This document shows positions 7,911 through 15,881 of a DNA stretch of 64,000 nucleotides, one piece after another. The DNA is from Methanoculleus sediminis. GTDB taxonomy: Archaea > Halobacteriota > Methanomicrobia > Methanomicrobiales > Methanoculleaceae. Within the stretch, counting starts at the first letter, position 1. Each line of letters starts with the position of its first letter. Under the pieces are notes generated by a model. The model did no database searches and was not told the DNA's origin. It saw nothing but the letters and a program-made list of their open reading frames with translations. A program made the translations under genes and the position numbers. The DNA lies in assembly GCF_001017125.1 (NCBI RefSeq), contig NZ_JXOJ01000008.1, positions 163,033 to 227,032 of the forward strand. Reading direction: 5' to 3'.

Positions 7911-8354
7911 ATGCAGGGGATCACCGGGCAAGAACTCTCCTCAAAGAAGGCGGAATACCTCAAGTACATCCACATGCAGGGCGACGTCGTGAAGACGACC
8001 GAGATCGCCGCCCACTTCTCCGTCGCGCCCTCGACGGTGACAAAAGCGCTCACGGAGATTGCAAGAGCAGGCTACATCGAGCATACGCCCTACCACGGGG
8101 TGCGGCTCACCTCTCGCGGCACCGAATACGCCCGGTTCCTGGTCCGCCGCCACCGGATCGTCGCCCTGGTGCTCAGCCGCCACGGGCTCGAGCCCGAAGA
8201 GGCGTGCAGGGAGGCAAAGAAGATCGAGCAGTGCTTCTCGAAAGACCTCACCGACAGGATGTGCACGTCGCTCGGGCACCCGATGATGAGCGTCTGCGGG
8301 GAGATCGAGCATGATCACCGCTGCTGCGGGTCTCCCGGTGGGTACCGCGGGTGA
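7911..8354 (+). CDS. DtxR/MntR-family metal-dependent repressor
   Basis: A 147-residue protein with an N-terminal winged helix (KTTEIAAHFSVAPSTVTKALTEIARAGYIEHTPYHGV) and a dimerisation/metal region, RRHRIVALVL...EEACREAKKIEQCF. In canonical DtxR/MntR the metal site contains an EH pair; here it reads EQC. The C-terminus ends with an unusual Cys/His cluster (VCGEIEHDHRCCG). The ATG at 7911 is chosen because the upstream extension overlaps the preceding gene. It lies directly before znuACB, so it probably senses Zn2+ or Mn2+ and represses that uptake operon (inference from position and family). Confidence 0.83.
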   Translation: MQGITGQELSSKKAEYLKYIHMQGDVVKTTEIAAHFSVAPSTVTKALTEIARAGYIEHTPYHGVRLTSRGTEYARFLVRRHRIVALVLSRHGLEPEEACREAKKIEQCFSKDLTDRMCTSLGHPMMSVCGEIEHDHRCCGSPGGYRG

Positions 8355-8416
8355 CGGCGAAACGTCGTCCGGTGCGGGAAGAATTTAGATAGACACCAAA
8401 TCCGGAGTGGAGAACG

Positions 8417-9319
8417 ATGGGGTCGCAGGATAACAACAATATCGTCCGTTTATCCCTCGCCGCAACCATATTCACGGTCTTTCTGCTGGCAGCAGCCACG
8501 GCGGGGTGCACCGGCACCGACCGGCAGGACGGTGGGGAGGTCGTCGTCGCGGTCACCATACCACCCGAACAGGAGTTCGTAGAACGGGTGGGCGGCGATC
8601 ACGTCCGGGTGATCCTGCTGGTGCCGCCGGGAGCCGACCCGCACACCTACGAACCCCCGCCGGGAACCCTCGCCGACGTCGCAGAGGCGGATATGTATGC
8701 CGTGGTCGGTTCGGGGATCGAGTTCGAACTCGCCTGGCGGGAGAAGATCGCCGCCCTGAACCCCGGGATGCTGGTCGTCGACTGTTCGCGCGGCGTCGAC
8801 CTGATCGCGGCCGGTGACGCAGAACACGCGGGAGCCGACCCGCACATCTGGACGTCCCCGAAGAACGCGAAGGTCATGGTCGAGAACATCCGCGAGGGGC
8901 TCATAGCGGTCGACCCGGAAAACGCCGAAGACTACCGCCGGAACACCGATGCCTACCTCGGGGAACTCGACGCCCTTGATACGGAGATCACCGGTGCGCT
9001 CGCCGCATCGGGGGTGAAGAAGGTCATGGTCTACCACTCGTCGTGGGCCTACCTTGCCCGGGACTACGGCTTTGCTGAAGTGCCGATCGAGAGCGAGGGA
9101 AAGGAACCCTCGCCGCAGAGGCTGGAGCACCTCATCAAGCAGGCAAAGGTGGAGAAGATCCGGGTGATATTCGCATCGCCCGAGCACTCCACCCGGAGCG
9201 CCGAGGTGATCGCGGACGCGATCGGGGGCACCGTGGTGACGGTGAGCCCGCTCGCGAAGGACTACCTCGCGAACATGCGGTACGTGGCCCGGGCATTTGC
9301 GGAGAGCGGCAGGCCATGA
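8417..9319 (+). CDS. znuA: Zinc/manganese ABC transporter, substrate-binding lipoprotein
   Basis: A 300-residue cluster A-I solute-binding protein. A hydrophobic N-terminal segment ends in the lipobox ATAGC, so the mature protein is probably a membrane-anchored lipoprotein. Metal-binding histidines are seen in DPHTYEPPPGT, ADPHIWTSPKN and VYHSSWAYLA, with an acidic residue expected near ASPEHSTRS. No His-rich loop is present, so both Zn2+ and Mn2+ remain possible. The stop overlaps znuC by four bases. A GGAGTGGAG ribosome-binding site precedes the ATG. Confidence 0.92.
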   Translation: MGSQDNNNIVRLSLAATIFTVFLLAAATAGCTGTDRQDGGEVVVAVTIPPEQEFVERVGGDHVRVILLVPPGADPHTYEPPPGTLADVAEADMYAVVGSGIEFELAWREKIAALNPGMLVVDCSRGVDLIAAGDAEHAGADPHIWTSPKNAKVMVENIREGLIAVDPENAEDYRRNTDAYLGELDALDTEITGALAASGVKKVMVYHSSWAYLARDYGFAEVPIESEGKEPSPQRLEHLIKQAKVEKIRVIFASPEHSTRSAEVIADAIGGTVVTVSPLAKDYLANMRYVARAFAESGRP

Positions 9320-10083
9320 CCGCGCCCGTGATCGAGGTCGAGGACGTCCGGGTCAGGCTGCGCGGCCATACCGTCCTCGAAGACGTGAGCCTTGCCGTCT
9401 ACCCGGACGACTTCTACGCGATCATCGGGCCGAACGGCGGCGGGAAGACGACGCTTCTCCGGGTGATCCTCGGCCTCCTCCAACCCTCCCGCGGCACGGT
9501 CAGGATCCTCGGCGGGACGGGGGCGGCGGCGAGGAGGGATCTCGGCTACGTCCCCCAGTTCCGGACGTTCGACTTCGAGTATCCCATCACCGTGCGGGAG
9601 ATGGTTCTCTCCGGCCGCCTCGGCCACATCACCCGGCTCCCGCGGCGTTACGGGGCCGAAGACCACGCCCGGACGGAGGAGGCGCTCGAGACGATGGGCA
9701 TCGCCGGTCTCGCCGACCGGCAGATCCGCGATCTCTCCGGCGGTGAGCAGCAGCGGGCGATCATCGCCCGGGCGCTCGTCGGCGACCCGAAGGTGCTGCT
9801 CCTCGACGAACCGACGGTCTACGTGGACGCTCCGACTGCGGCGCAGTTCTACGGGATCCTCGACCGACTCCGCGAACGGATGGCGATCGTCCTCGTCACC
9901 CACGACATCGGGGTGATCCCGGAGCACGTGACCCGGGTCGCCTGCCTGAACAGGCGCCTCTACACGCACGACACGAACGAGATAACGCCGGATATGCTCG
10001 AAGCCGCATACCACTGCCCGGTCGATCTCATCGCCCACGGGGTTCCGCACCGGGTCTTCTCGGAACATACGGAGGAGGAGTGA
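9316..10083 (+). CDS. znuC: Zinc/manganese ABC transporter, ATP-binding protein
   Basis: This 255-residue ATPase has Walker A GPNGGGKTT, Q-loop QFRTFDFEYPI, signature LSGGEQQR, Walker B VLLLDEPT and switch histidine THD. It energises import of the metal delivered by ZnuA through ZnuB. ATGA overlap with znuA and close spacing to znuB show a single operon under the upstream DtxR-type regulator. Confidence 0.94.
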   Translation: MTAPVIEVEDVRVRLRGHTVLEDVSLAVYPDDFYAIIGPNGGGKTTLLRVILGLLQPSRGTVRILGGTGAAARRDLGYVPQFRTFDFEYPITVREMVLSGRLGHITRLPRRYGAEDHARTEEALETMGIAGLADRQIRDLSGGEQQRAIIARALVGDPKVLLLDEPTVYVDAPTAAQFYGILDRLRERMAIVLVTHDIGVIPEHVTRVACLNRRLYTHDTNEITPDMLEAAYHCPVDLIAHGVPHRVFSEHTEEE

Positions 10084-10085
10084 GC

Positions 10086-10895
10086 ATGCTCGAGATTCTC
10101 GGGTTCGAGTTCTTCAGGAACGCCCTCATCGCCGGAGTGCTCGCGAGCATCGCCTGCGGCATCATCGGCACCTACGTCGTGGTGCGGCGGATGGTCTCGG
10201 TCAGCGGCGGCATATCCCACGCGGCCTTCGGCGGGATCGGCCTCGGCTACTTCTTCGGGATAGACCCGCTCCTCGGCGCAACCGGATTCACCGTGGCGAC
10301 GGCGCTCGGGATGGGCGCGCTCCAGCTCCGGGCGCGGCAGCAGATGGACACCATCATCGGCGCGGTCTGGGCGGCGGGGATGGCCGTAGGCATCCTTTTC
10401 GTCTACCTGACACCGGGATTCGCCCCCGACCTCTTCTCCTACCTCTTCGGGAACATCCTCCTCGTCCCGAGGGGGGACATCCTCCTGATGGGGGTGCTCG
10501 TCGCCATCATCGTCGCGGTCGTGGCCCTCCTCTACCGGGAACTCCAGGCGGTCACGTTCGACCCGGACTACGCGACGGTCATGAACCTCCCGGTCGAGCG
10601 GCTCTCGCTCCTCCTCCTCGTGCTGATTGCGCTCACCGTGGTGATGCTGATCCGGGTGGTGGGGATCATCCTGGTGATCGCGCTCCTGACGCTCCCGGCG
10701 GCGATCAGCCGCCTCTACACCACCCGGATCCGGAGCATGATGGTCCTCGCCGTCGTCCTCGGCATCGCCTTCACCCTGACGGGGATAGGGCTCTCCTACC
10801 TCCTCGACGTCCCCTCGGGGGCGACGATCATCCTCGTGAGCACGCTCGCGTATGCGGGCGCCCTCGGGGCCGAACGCCTCCGGCAGGGCGACTAG
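10086..10895 (+). CDS. znuB: Zinc/manganese ABC transporter, permease
   Basis: This 269-residue ABC-3 family membrane protein has about eight hydrophobic segments. The typical opening reads NALIAGVLASIACGIIGTYVVVRRM, with SGGISHAAFGGIGLG following. ATG 10086 is preferred over GTG 10080 because GGAGGAG lies five bases before it; the GTG would overlap the znuC stop. It completes the znuACB importer. Confidence 0.94.
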   Translation: MLEILGFEFFRNALIAGVLASIACGIIGTYVVVRRMVSVSGGISHAAFGGIGLGYFFGIDPLLGATGFTVATALGMGALQLRARQQMDTIIGAVWAAGMAVGILFVYLTPGFAPDLFSYLFGNILLVPRGDILLMGVLVAIIVAVVALLYRELQAVTFDPDYATVMNLPVERLSLLLLVLIALTVVMLIRVVGIILVIALLTLPAAISRLYTTRIRSMMVLAVVLGIAFTLTGIGLSYLLDVPSGATIILVSTLAYAGALGAERLRQGD

Positions 10896-10945
10896 CGGGA
10901 CAAACCGGTGCGCTTATGCCGGCGTACGCAAGAGGTGAGTGAGCA

Positions 10946-11470
10946 ATGGATCCGATCATCGAAGAGGGATACGCCCGCCTCCTCGAGACCCTTGAGGAAC
11001 TGCAGGCGAAGAAGGAAGAATCGGCCTCGGAACTCCGGGGCAGCATGGGAGCCCTCCTTGCGCGGATGGCTGCCGATACGGCGCCGGTCGTGAAGCGGAT
11101 CGGGCTCGAGATGCTCCGGCGCGCAAAGAGGGAGGCGTCAGGGGATCTCTACGACCAGGAGTTCTACGAGAAGAAGATGATCGTTCTCGGGAAAGGCGAC
11201 CCGCTCCCCTACCGCCCCGACGACCCGACGAAGCCCGTCGATGCGCAGATCTGCGTCCTCGACGAGGACGGGGCCTTCCACGAACTGATGTACACCAACA
11301 CCGATATCCGGACGGACTCCTATCTCGCGCCGCTCGCGCCGGAGGAGGCGTTCGAGATCTACGGCTACGAACTCGTCTTCATGCTCTACCGGGCGCTCTA
11401 CGAGTATGCAGAGAAGGACGAGGAACTGACGGCCGCGCTCGCGCGGACGCTCGAGTATCTGGGGTCCTGA
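10946..11470 (+). CDS. DUF2115 / UPF0305-like methanogen protein
   Basis: A 174-residue soluble protein with a charged helical N-terminus and a central region YDQEFYEKKMIVLGKGDPLPYRPDDP. The sequence resembles the archaeal DUF2115 (UPF0305) family, found mainly in methanogens and of unknown function. An AGAGGTGAG ribosome-binding site precedes ATG 10946. It follows znuB by 50 bases but need not belong to that operon. Family assignment is from memory of sequence pattern. Confidence 0.6.
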   Translation: MDPIIEEGYARLLETLEELQAKKEESASELRGSMGALLARMAADTAPVVKRIGLEMLRRAKREASGDLYDQEFYEKKMIVLGKGDPLPYRPDDPTKPVDAQICVLDEDGAFHELMYTNTDIRTDSYLAPLAPEEAFEIYGYELVFMLYRALYEYAEKDEELTAALARTLEYLGS

Positions 11471-11475
11471 AAACA

Positions 11476-11481
11476 TTTTTT
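11476..11481 (+). terminator. Poly-T terminator after the DUF2115 gene
   Basis: Six T residues follow the stop within ten bases, fitting an archaeal T-run terminator. Confidence 0.45.
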
Positions 11482-11599
11482 CCGAAGGCGGCCCCGGGAT
11501 ATCGAAGGGGTGCCGGGTTTAGCGGGCCTCCCGGGGTTTTGATCACTGCTTGCGTGCTGCCATAGACGGACAGGCAGGACTCGATTAAAAGCCCGGTGC

Positions 11600-11756
11600 A
11601 GTGGACCGTGGGAGAATCGCCATTGGGGGAACGACACTCCGCTAGGAGTGGAGTTCGAGCACCGAAGGTGCGAGGGGGGGTTGCAGGGGAGTGCGATGGT
11701 TCGTAGAACCGGAGCTGGAGCACCGGAGGTGCGATATCCAACGGAAATCCGTGCAC
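11600..11756 (+). repeat. Hairpin-carrying repeat element, copy E1
   Basis: The 417-base gap between convergent genes holds this element and no recognisable gene. It begins GTGGACCGTGGGAGAATCGC and ends ATCCGTGCAC; the reverse complement of the right end begins GTGCACGGAT and continues to ATATCGC, so the ends are imperfect inverted repeats. Inside are short hairpins with GAG and GCGA linkers (GCACCGAAGGTGC twice, GGTTCGTAGAACC, CACTCCGCTAGGAGTG). Related copies lie at 17.5, 23.8 and 62.6 kb. Confidence 0.6.
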
Positions 11757-11887
11757 GGGTTCGTGGTGTCCCTATGAGCAATCGGCGGGGCACCCCGAGG
11801 CTTTGGCACCCGCAGGACATAGTGGGCGACCGGCAGAGGCAGTCCACCGTTATCAACACGCCGGCCTTCTCCCCCACCCAACCCCCT

Positions 11888-12340
11888 TCACCGGCGCCCG
11901 AAGATGGGGATGATCGGCTCGGTGAGGTCGCGCCCGGCCCCGAGCGCCGTGAGGGGATACGAGCGCTGGAACCGCTGTCCCTCGGCGTTTTCGTAGATGA
12001 CGACCGCTTTTGCCTCCGAGACCATCGACGGCAGGCTGAACCCGGACTCCTCGTCCGGGTCGAGCGAGACGACCTCGAACTCGATGTCGAGCGGAACGAG
12101 GGCGACACGGATGTTTTGCGCCCTCGCGGTCCCCGTATTGGTGACGATGATCTCCCGCGCATCCTCCGCGAGCTCAGCGGTGACGAGCGGATAGTCCTCC
12201 GTATCTCCCATGATACGGAGAGTCATCAGGATAGCGATCATGAATACCAGCGCGATGAGGCCGAAGAAAGGCTCGATGACGAACAGCCCGAGCGCAATGA
12301 GGCCGCCCATTACCAGAACGATCTTCTGGTTCTTATCCAT
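11888..12340 (-). CDS. Small membrane protein with a beta-rich soluble domain
   Basis: A 150-residue protein with two adjacent transmembrane helices at about residues 8-45 (LVMGGLIALGLFVI and FGLIALVFMIAILM). They are followed by a soluble domain of about 100 residues rich in beta strands (REIIVTNTGTARAQNIRVALVPLDIEFEVV) that resembles an Ig-like or CARDB-like fold. No family is recognised with confidence. A TATA box sits about 27 bases before the start. It is divergent from serS. Confidence 0.6.
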   Translation of the reverse strand: MDKNQKIVLVMGGLIALGLFVIEPFFGLIALVFMIAILMTLRIMGDTEDYPLVTAELAEDAREIIVTNTGTARAQNIRVALVPLDIEFEVVSLDPDEESGFSLPSMVSEAKAVVIYENAEGQRFQRSYPLTALGAGRDLTEPIIPIFGRR

Positions 12341-12362
12341 GCTAATGGGTTGGTCTGCCGGG

Positions 12363-12371
12363 AATTATAAG
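12363..12371 (-). promoter_or_regulatory. TATA box for the small membrane protein gene
   Basis: On the reverse strand CTTATAATTC is centred about 27 bases upstream of the start at 12340, the usual archaeal TATA distance for a nearly leaderless transcript. Confidence 0.5.
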
Positions 12372-12497
12372 AGTAGGTTTCGTGTGCGGGAGCGGCGGGG
12401 CGCAGTCCGGGCGCCGTGCCCGGGAGCCCCCCGCGTTCATCATCGAGGACGGGCAACACGACCATATACCGTCATAGCGAAGTACGTACGAGACAGT

Positions 12498-13775
12498 ATG
12501 CTTGAGTTGAAGTTCGTTCGTGCACACCCCGAGATCGTCCGGGCAGACCTCGCGAAGAGAGGAGACACCGAGAAGCTGGCCTGGGTCGATGAGGTGCTGG
12601 AGATGGACAGGAGGGCACGGGAACTCACCGTTGCGATCGGGGATCTGCGCAACCGCAGAAACGTCATATCCCGCGAGATCAGCCAGGCGAGGAAGGCGGG
12701 GAACGATATCGCGGATCTCCTCGCCGAAGCCGCAGGACTCCCGGAACGGATCAAGGAGGCAGAGGCGGAGCGCGAGACGCTCACCGAGGCGGTGACGTAC
12801 CGCCTGATGCGGCTCCCGAACATCCTCCACGAGAGCGTGCCCGTCGGCAAGGACGACTCCGAGAACGTCGAGATCCGGCGCTGGGGCGAGCCGGTGATCC
12901 CCGCGTTCGATTTGGAGAACCACGGCGCGCTCGCCGTCAAGCACGACTGGGCGGACTTCGAACGCGCGGCGAAGATTGCCGGGGCCGGATTTTACTTCCT
13001 GAAGGGCAGGCTCGCCCTGCTCGATATGGCGCTCCAGCGGTTCGCGATGGATATCCTCGTCCAGCGCGGGTATACCCCGATCATCCCGCCTTACATGATG
13101 AACCGGGCCGCATACGAGGGCGTGACCGACCTTGCCGACTTCGAGAACGTCATGTACAGGATCGACGGCGAGGACGAGTACCTGATCGCGACGAGCGAGC
13201 ATCCGATGGCCGCGATGTACTGCGACGAGATCTTCGAGGAGAAGGACCTGCCGCTCCGGCTTGCGGGGCTGAGCCCGTGCTTCCGGCGCGAGATCGGGGC
13301 ACACGGACTCGATACGAAAGGGCTCTTCCGCGTCCACCAGTTCCACAAGGTGGAGCAGTTCGTCTACGCCACCCCCGAGCAGTCCTGGGATCTCCACGAG
13401 GAACTGATGGCGAATGCAGAGGAGGTCTTCCAGCGGCTCGGCCTTCCCTACCGGGTCGTCTCGATCTGCACGGGGGATATCGGGACGGTCGCCGCGAAGA
13501 AGTACGACCTCGAGGTCTGGATGCCGCGCGAGGAGCGCTACCGCGAAGCGGTCTCCTGCTCGAACTGCACGGCCTACCAGGCGGTCAGGCTGAACATCAA
13601 GGTGCGCGATCCGACCGAGTTCACCGAGAAGCGCTATGTGCATACCTTAAACAGCACCGCGATCGCGACGTCCCGCGCGATCCGGGCGATCCTCGAGAAC
13701 AACCAGAACGAGGACGGCTCGGTCACGATTCCGAAGGCTCTCAGGCCCTATCTCTACGGCAGCGAGACGCTGTAG
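12498..13775 (+). CDS. serS: Seryl-tRNA synthetase (common type)
   Basis: This 425-residue class II synthetase charges tRNA-Ser. It has the N-terminal coiled-coil arm (about residues 30-105, rich in heptads) that grips the long variable arm of tRNA-Ser. The catalytic domain contains motif 2 in SPCFRREIGAHGLDTKGLFR and a typical C-terminus, ALRPYLYGSETL. It is the ordinary SerRS, not the rare methanogenic form with a zinc-binding active site. ATG 12498 matches the conserved opening MLELKFVRAHPEIVR; the frame is open further upstream but without similarity. Confidence 0.96.
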   Translation: MLELKFVRAHPEIVRADLAKRGDTEKLAWVDEVLEMDRRARELTVAIGDLRNRRNVISREISQARKAGNDIADLLAEAAGLPERIKEAEAERETLTEAVTYRLMRLPNILHESVPVGKDDSENVEIRRWGEPVIPAFDLENHGALAVKHDWADFERAAKIAGAGFYFLKGRLALLDMALQRFAMDILVQRGYTPIIPPYMMNRAAYEGVTDLADFENVMYRIDGEDEYLIATSEHPMAAMYCDEIFEEKDLPLRLAGLSPCFRREIGAHGLDTKGLFRVHQFHKVEQFVYATPEQSWDLHEELMANAEEVFQRLGLPYRVVSICTGDIGTVAAKKYDLEVWMPREERYREAVSCSNCTAYQAVRLNIKVRDPTEFTEKRYVHTLNSTAIATSRAIRAILENNQNEDGSVTIPKALRPYLYGSETL

Positions 13776-13807
13776 AACTTCGAGGGTCTGCGAGAGCCCG
13801 ACAATAC

Positions 13808-13813
13808 TTTTTT
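13808..13813 (+). terminator. Poly-T terminator after serS
   Basis: Six T residues about 32 bases after the serS stop fit an archaeal terminator. Confidence 0.45.
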
Positions 13814-13903
13814 GACGGATCCGGACATCCGCCGGCCTCTTCCCCGCTCACCCGAACGGGCCGGTAAAGAGATGCGTCGGGCGCTCTTTCGGAAGAAAGA
13901 GAT

Positions 13904-13912
13904 GGCATATAA
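13904..13912 (+). promoter_or_regulatory. TATA box for the beta-lactamase-like gene
   Basis: GGCATATAAGC is centred about 28 bases before ATG 13937. This predicts a very short leader, although AGGAAAG also precedes the start. Confidence 0.5.
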
Positions 13913-13936
13913 GCAGAAAGCTTCATAGGAAAGATT

Positions 13937-15160
13937 ATGCCCCTCTCTCCGCATACGAAGATTCACATACTCCTTCTCATCGGTATCGCCGTAGCCGCGG
14001 CAGTCCTCTCCTCCGGATGTTTACAGAGCGCCGGACCCGTGCAGGAAGCAGGCGATCCCAACCGGAGCACTCCGCCCCCGGCGGTAGCCTCCGAGCTCGC
14101 GTCGATCGTCTCGGCCGGTGTCCGGAACGCCGGCGTCCCCGGTACCCTGATCGAGATCTCGACGCCGGAATGGACCTGGAACTACGCGGCCGGCAACGCC
14201 TCGCTCTCCCCCGCAGTGGCGGCGACACCGGAGATGCGGTTCATCATCGCGAGCGTGACAAAGACCTTCACGAGCGTCGCAATCCAGCAGCTCGCCGAGG
14301 ACGGAAAACTCTCGCTCGACGATCCCATCGACCTCTGGCTCCCGGCGGACGTGGCGGAGGAGATCCCGAACTCCTCCGCGATCACGATACGCCAGCTCCT
14401 CGATCACACGAGCGGGATCCCGGATTACGATGAGGACGCGATCGTCCTCGAAGAGTACATGAGCCCCGACACCCCGATACCATACCAGGAAGGGATGCGG
14501 CAGGGCCTCGATGCAGGCCCCCTGTATCCGCCGGGAACGGGTTACACTTACTCGAACGTGAACTACATCCTTCTCACGTTGATCATCGACGAGGCGGCCG
14601 GCGTCCCCTACGAGGACTACGTCACCCGCAACATCCTCGTCCCGGCGGGGATGAACGATACGTTCGTTCACCGGACCAACCACATCCCCGGGCCGCATAT
14701 GCGGGCCCAGGAGAGCGAAGAGGACGGCACCATCATGGACTTCAGCGACCTCTATATTCAGTTCGACCGGGGCGCCGGAGATATCGTGAGCACGACGGCC
14801 GATCTCAACAGGTTCCACCATACCCTCCGCTCGGGTGCGCTGCTCAGCCCGGCGTCGCTCGCGGCGATGGAGAATACCTCCCCACAGTCTCGGAAGATCG
14901 GAATGGTGCCCGGACTTGGAGAGATGAACGTCGGATGCGGTTACGGATACTTCACGCAGCAGAACGCATCGGAGGGCCTGACCCTCTACGGCCATACCGG
15001 CGGGTACTACGGCTCGTATACGGCATGGTACTACTGGGCCGAGAAGGACACCTACATCGCCATGAACAGCAACTCTGCGGCAAAAGCGGGCGCGGTAAAC
15101 GAGGAGATCCTCGCCCCGGTCATCCGGTATCTCAAAGAAGGGAAAGCGGCCGGGCAGTAG
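13937..15160 (+). CDS. Serine beta-lactamase / D-Ala-D-Ala carboxypeptidase-like lipoprotein
   Basis: A 407-residue serine hydrolase of the class C beta-lactamase (AmpC/Pbp-E) fold. All three catalytic motifs are visible: S106-V-T-K109, Y205-S-N207 in YTYSNVNY, and H353-T-G in YGHTGG. The N-terminus has a hydrophobic segment ending in the lipobox SSGC, so it is exported and lipid-anchored. The archaeon is not expected to have murein, so a role as a peptidase or esterase on D-amino-acid or ester substrates is more likely than cell-wall work; beta-lactam hydrolysis is possible. It is monocistronic, with its own TATA box and a T run shared with the convergent exporter operon. Confidence 0.88.
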   Translation: MPLSPHTKIHILLLIGIAVAAAVLSSGCLQSAGPVQEAGDPNRSTPPPAVASELASIVSAGVRNAGVPGTLIEISTPEWTWNYAAGNASLSPAVAATPEMRFIIASVTKTFTSVAIQQLAEDGKLSLDDPIDLWLPADVAEEIPNSSAITIRQLLDHTSGIPDYDEDAIVLEEYMSPDTPIPYQEGMRQGLDAGPLYPPGTGYTYSNVNYILLTLIIDEAAGVPYEDYVTRNILVPAGMNDTFVHRTNHIPGPHMRAQESEEDGTIMDFSDLYIQFDRGAGDIVSTTADLNRFHHTLRSGALLSPASLAAMENTSPQSRKIGMVPGLGEMNVGCGYGYFTQQNASEGLTLYGHTGGYYGSYTAWYYWAEKDTYIAMNSNSAAKAGAVNEEILAPVIRYLKEGKAAGQ

Positions 15161-15176
15161 GCCGGCCCGTTTCATA

Positions 15177-15181
15177 TTTTT
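15177..15181. terminator. Short T run between convergent genes
   Basis: Five T residues lie 16 bases after the forward stop, following a GC-rich imperfect inverted repeat (GGCCGGGCAGTAGGCCGGCCC). They touch the end of the reverse-strand permease. Confidence 0.35.
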
Positions 15182-15881
15182 ACGGAATTGTTCTGACGAT
15201 CCGCTCCTTCGTCACCTTCCCGGCGATGAAGCGGGCAAGGGCAAGGAGCGCGAATCCCACCGCCGCGAGGATTGCTTCCGCCGTCACCGAGATGGCCGAG
15301 CCGCCCGGTGCGACCTGCTGGAGCCCGACGATCAGGAAGATGAACCCGAATATCAGCACGAACCCGAGGATCTGGTTCTCCCGCATCCCGAGCGCGAGCT
15401 GGGCCGCGCCGATCAGCCCGGTCGCAGCGGCGATCCAGATCGGGACGACGGCCGCGAGGTGAAGGAGGAGCAGGGGTTCGCCGGCTACGGGAGCGCTCGC
15501 AAGGGTGTAAACCGCCGCAATGGTCACTGCGGCCGAGACAAGGGTCATCAGATACGCCGGCACGGCGACCCCTACGGCCTTCCCCTCCCAGAGGCGGCGG
15601 AGGGAGACCGGGGTGCAGAGGAGCGTCTCGACGGAGCCGTCCCGCTTCTCGCGGAGGAAGGCGTCGGCACAGAAGAGGTAGCCCATAAAGACCCCGACCG
15701 GGAGGGTAACCGTGGCGATGCCGCCGGAAATGGCCGCTGCGTCGCCTTCCGAGCCCGCAGCGATCCCGAGGATCGTCACGACGGGAAACCATACGGCGAA
15801 GATGAGCGCTGCGATGAGGGCGCTCCGGTTCCGGAGGGCGAGCCGGATCTCGCGCCGGGCGATGACGGCAAACGTGCTCAT
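15180..15881 (-). CDS. ABC-2 type exporter, permease subunit
   Basis: A 233-residue membrane protein with six hydrophobic segments and the ABC-2 family arrangement. A cytoplasmic N-terminus (MSTFAVIARREIRLALRNRS) precedes the first helix, and a loop after the second helix reads LREKRDGSVETLLCTPVSLRRLWEGK, the coupling region found in NatB/YhaP-like permeases. Its start overlaps the ATPase stop as ATGA. The pair exports an unknown substrate (sodium, drug or peptide in related systems). Confidence 0.85.
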   Translation of the reverse strand: MSTFAVIARREIRLALRNRSALIAALIFAVWFPVVTILGIAAGSEGDAAAISGGIATVTLPVGVFMGYLFCADAFLREKRDGSVETLLCTPVSLRRLWEGKAVGVAVPAYLMTLVSAAVTIAAVYTLASAPVAGEPLLLLHLAAVVPIWIAAATGLIGAAQLALGMRENQILGFVLIFGFIFLIVGLQQVAPGGSAISVTAEAILAAVGFALLALARFIAGKVTKERIVRTIP

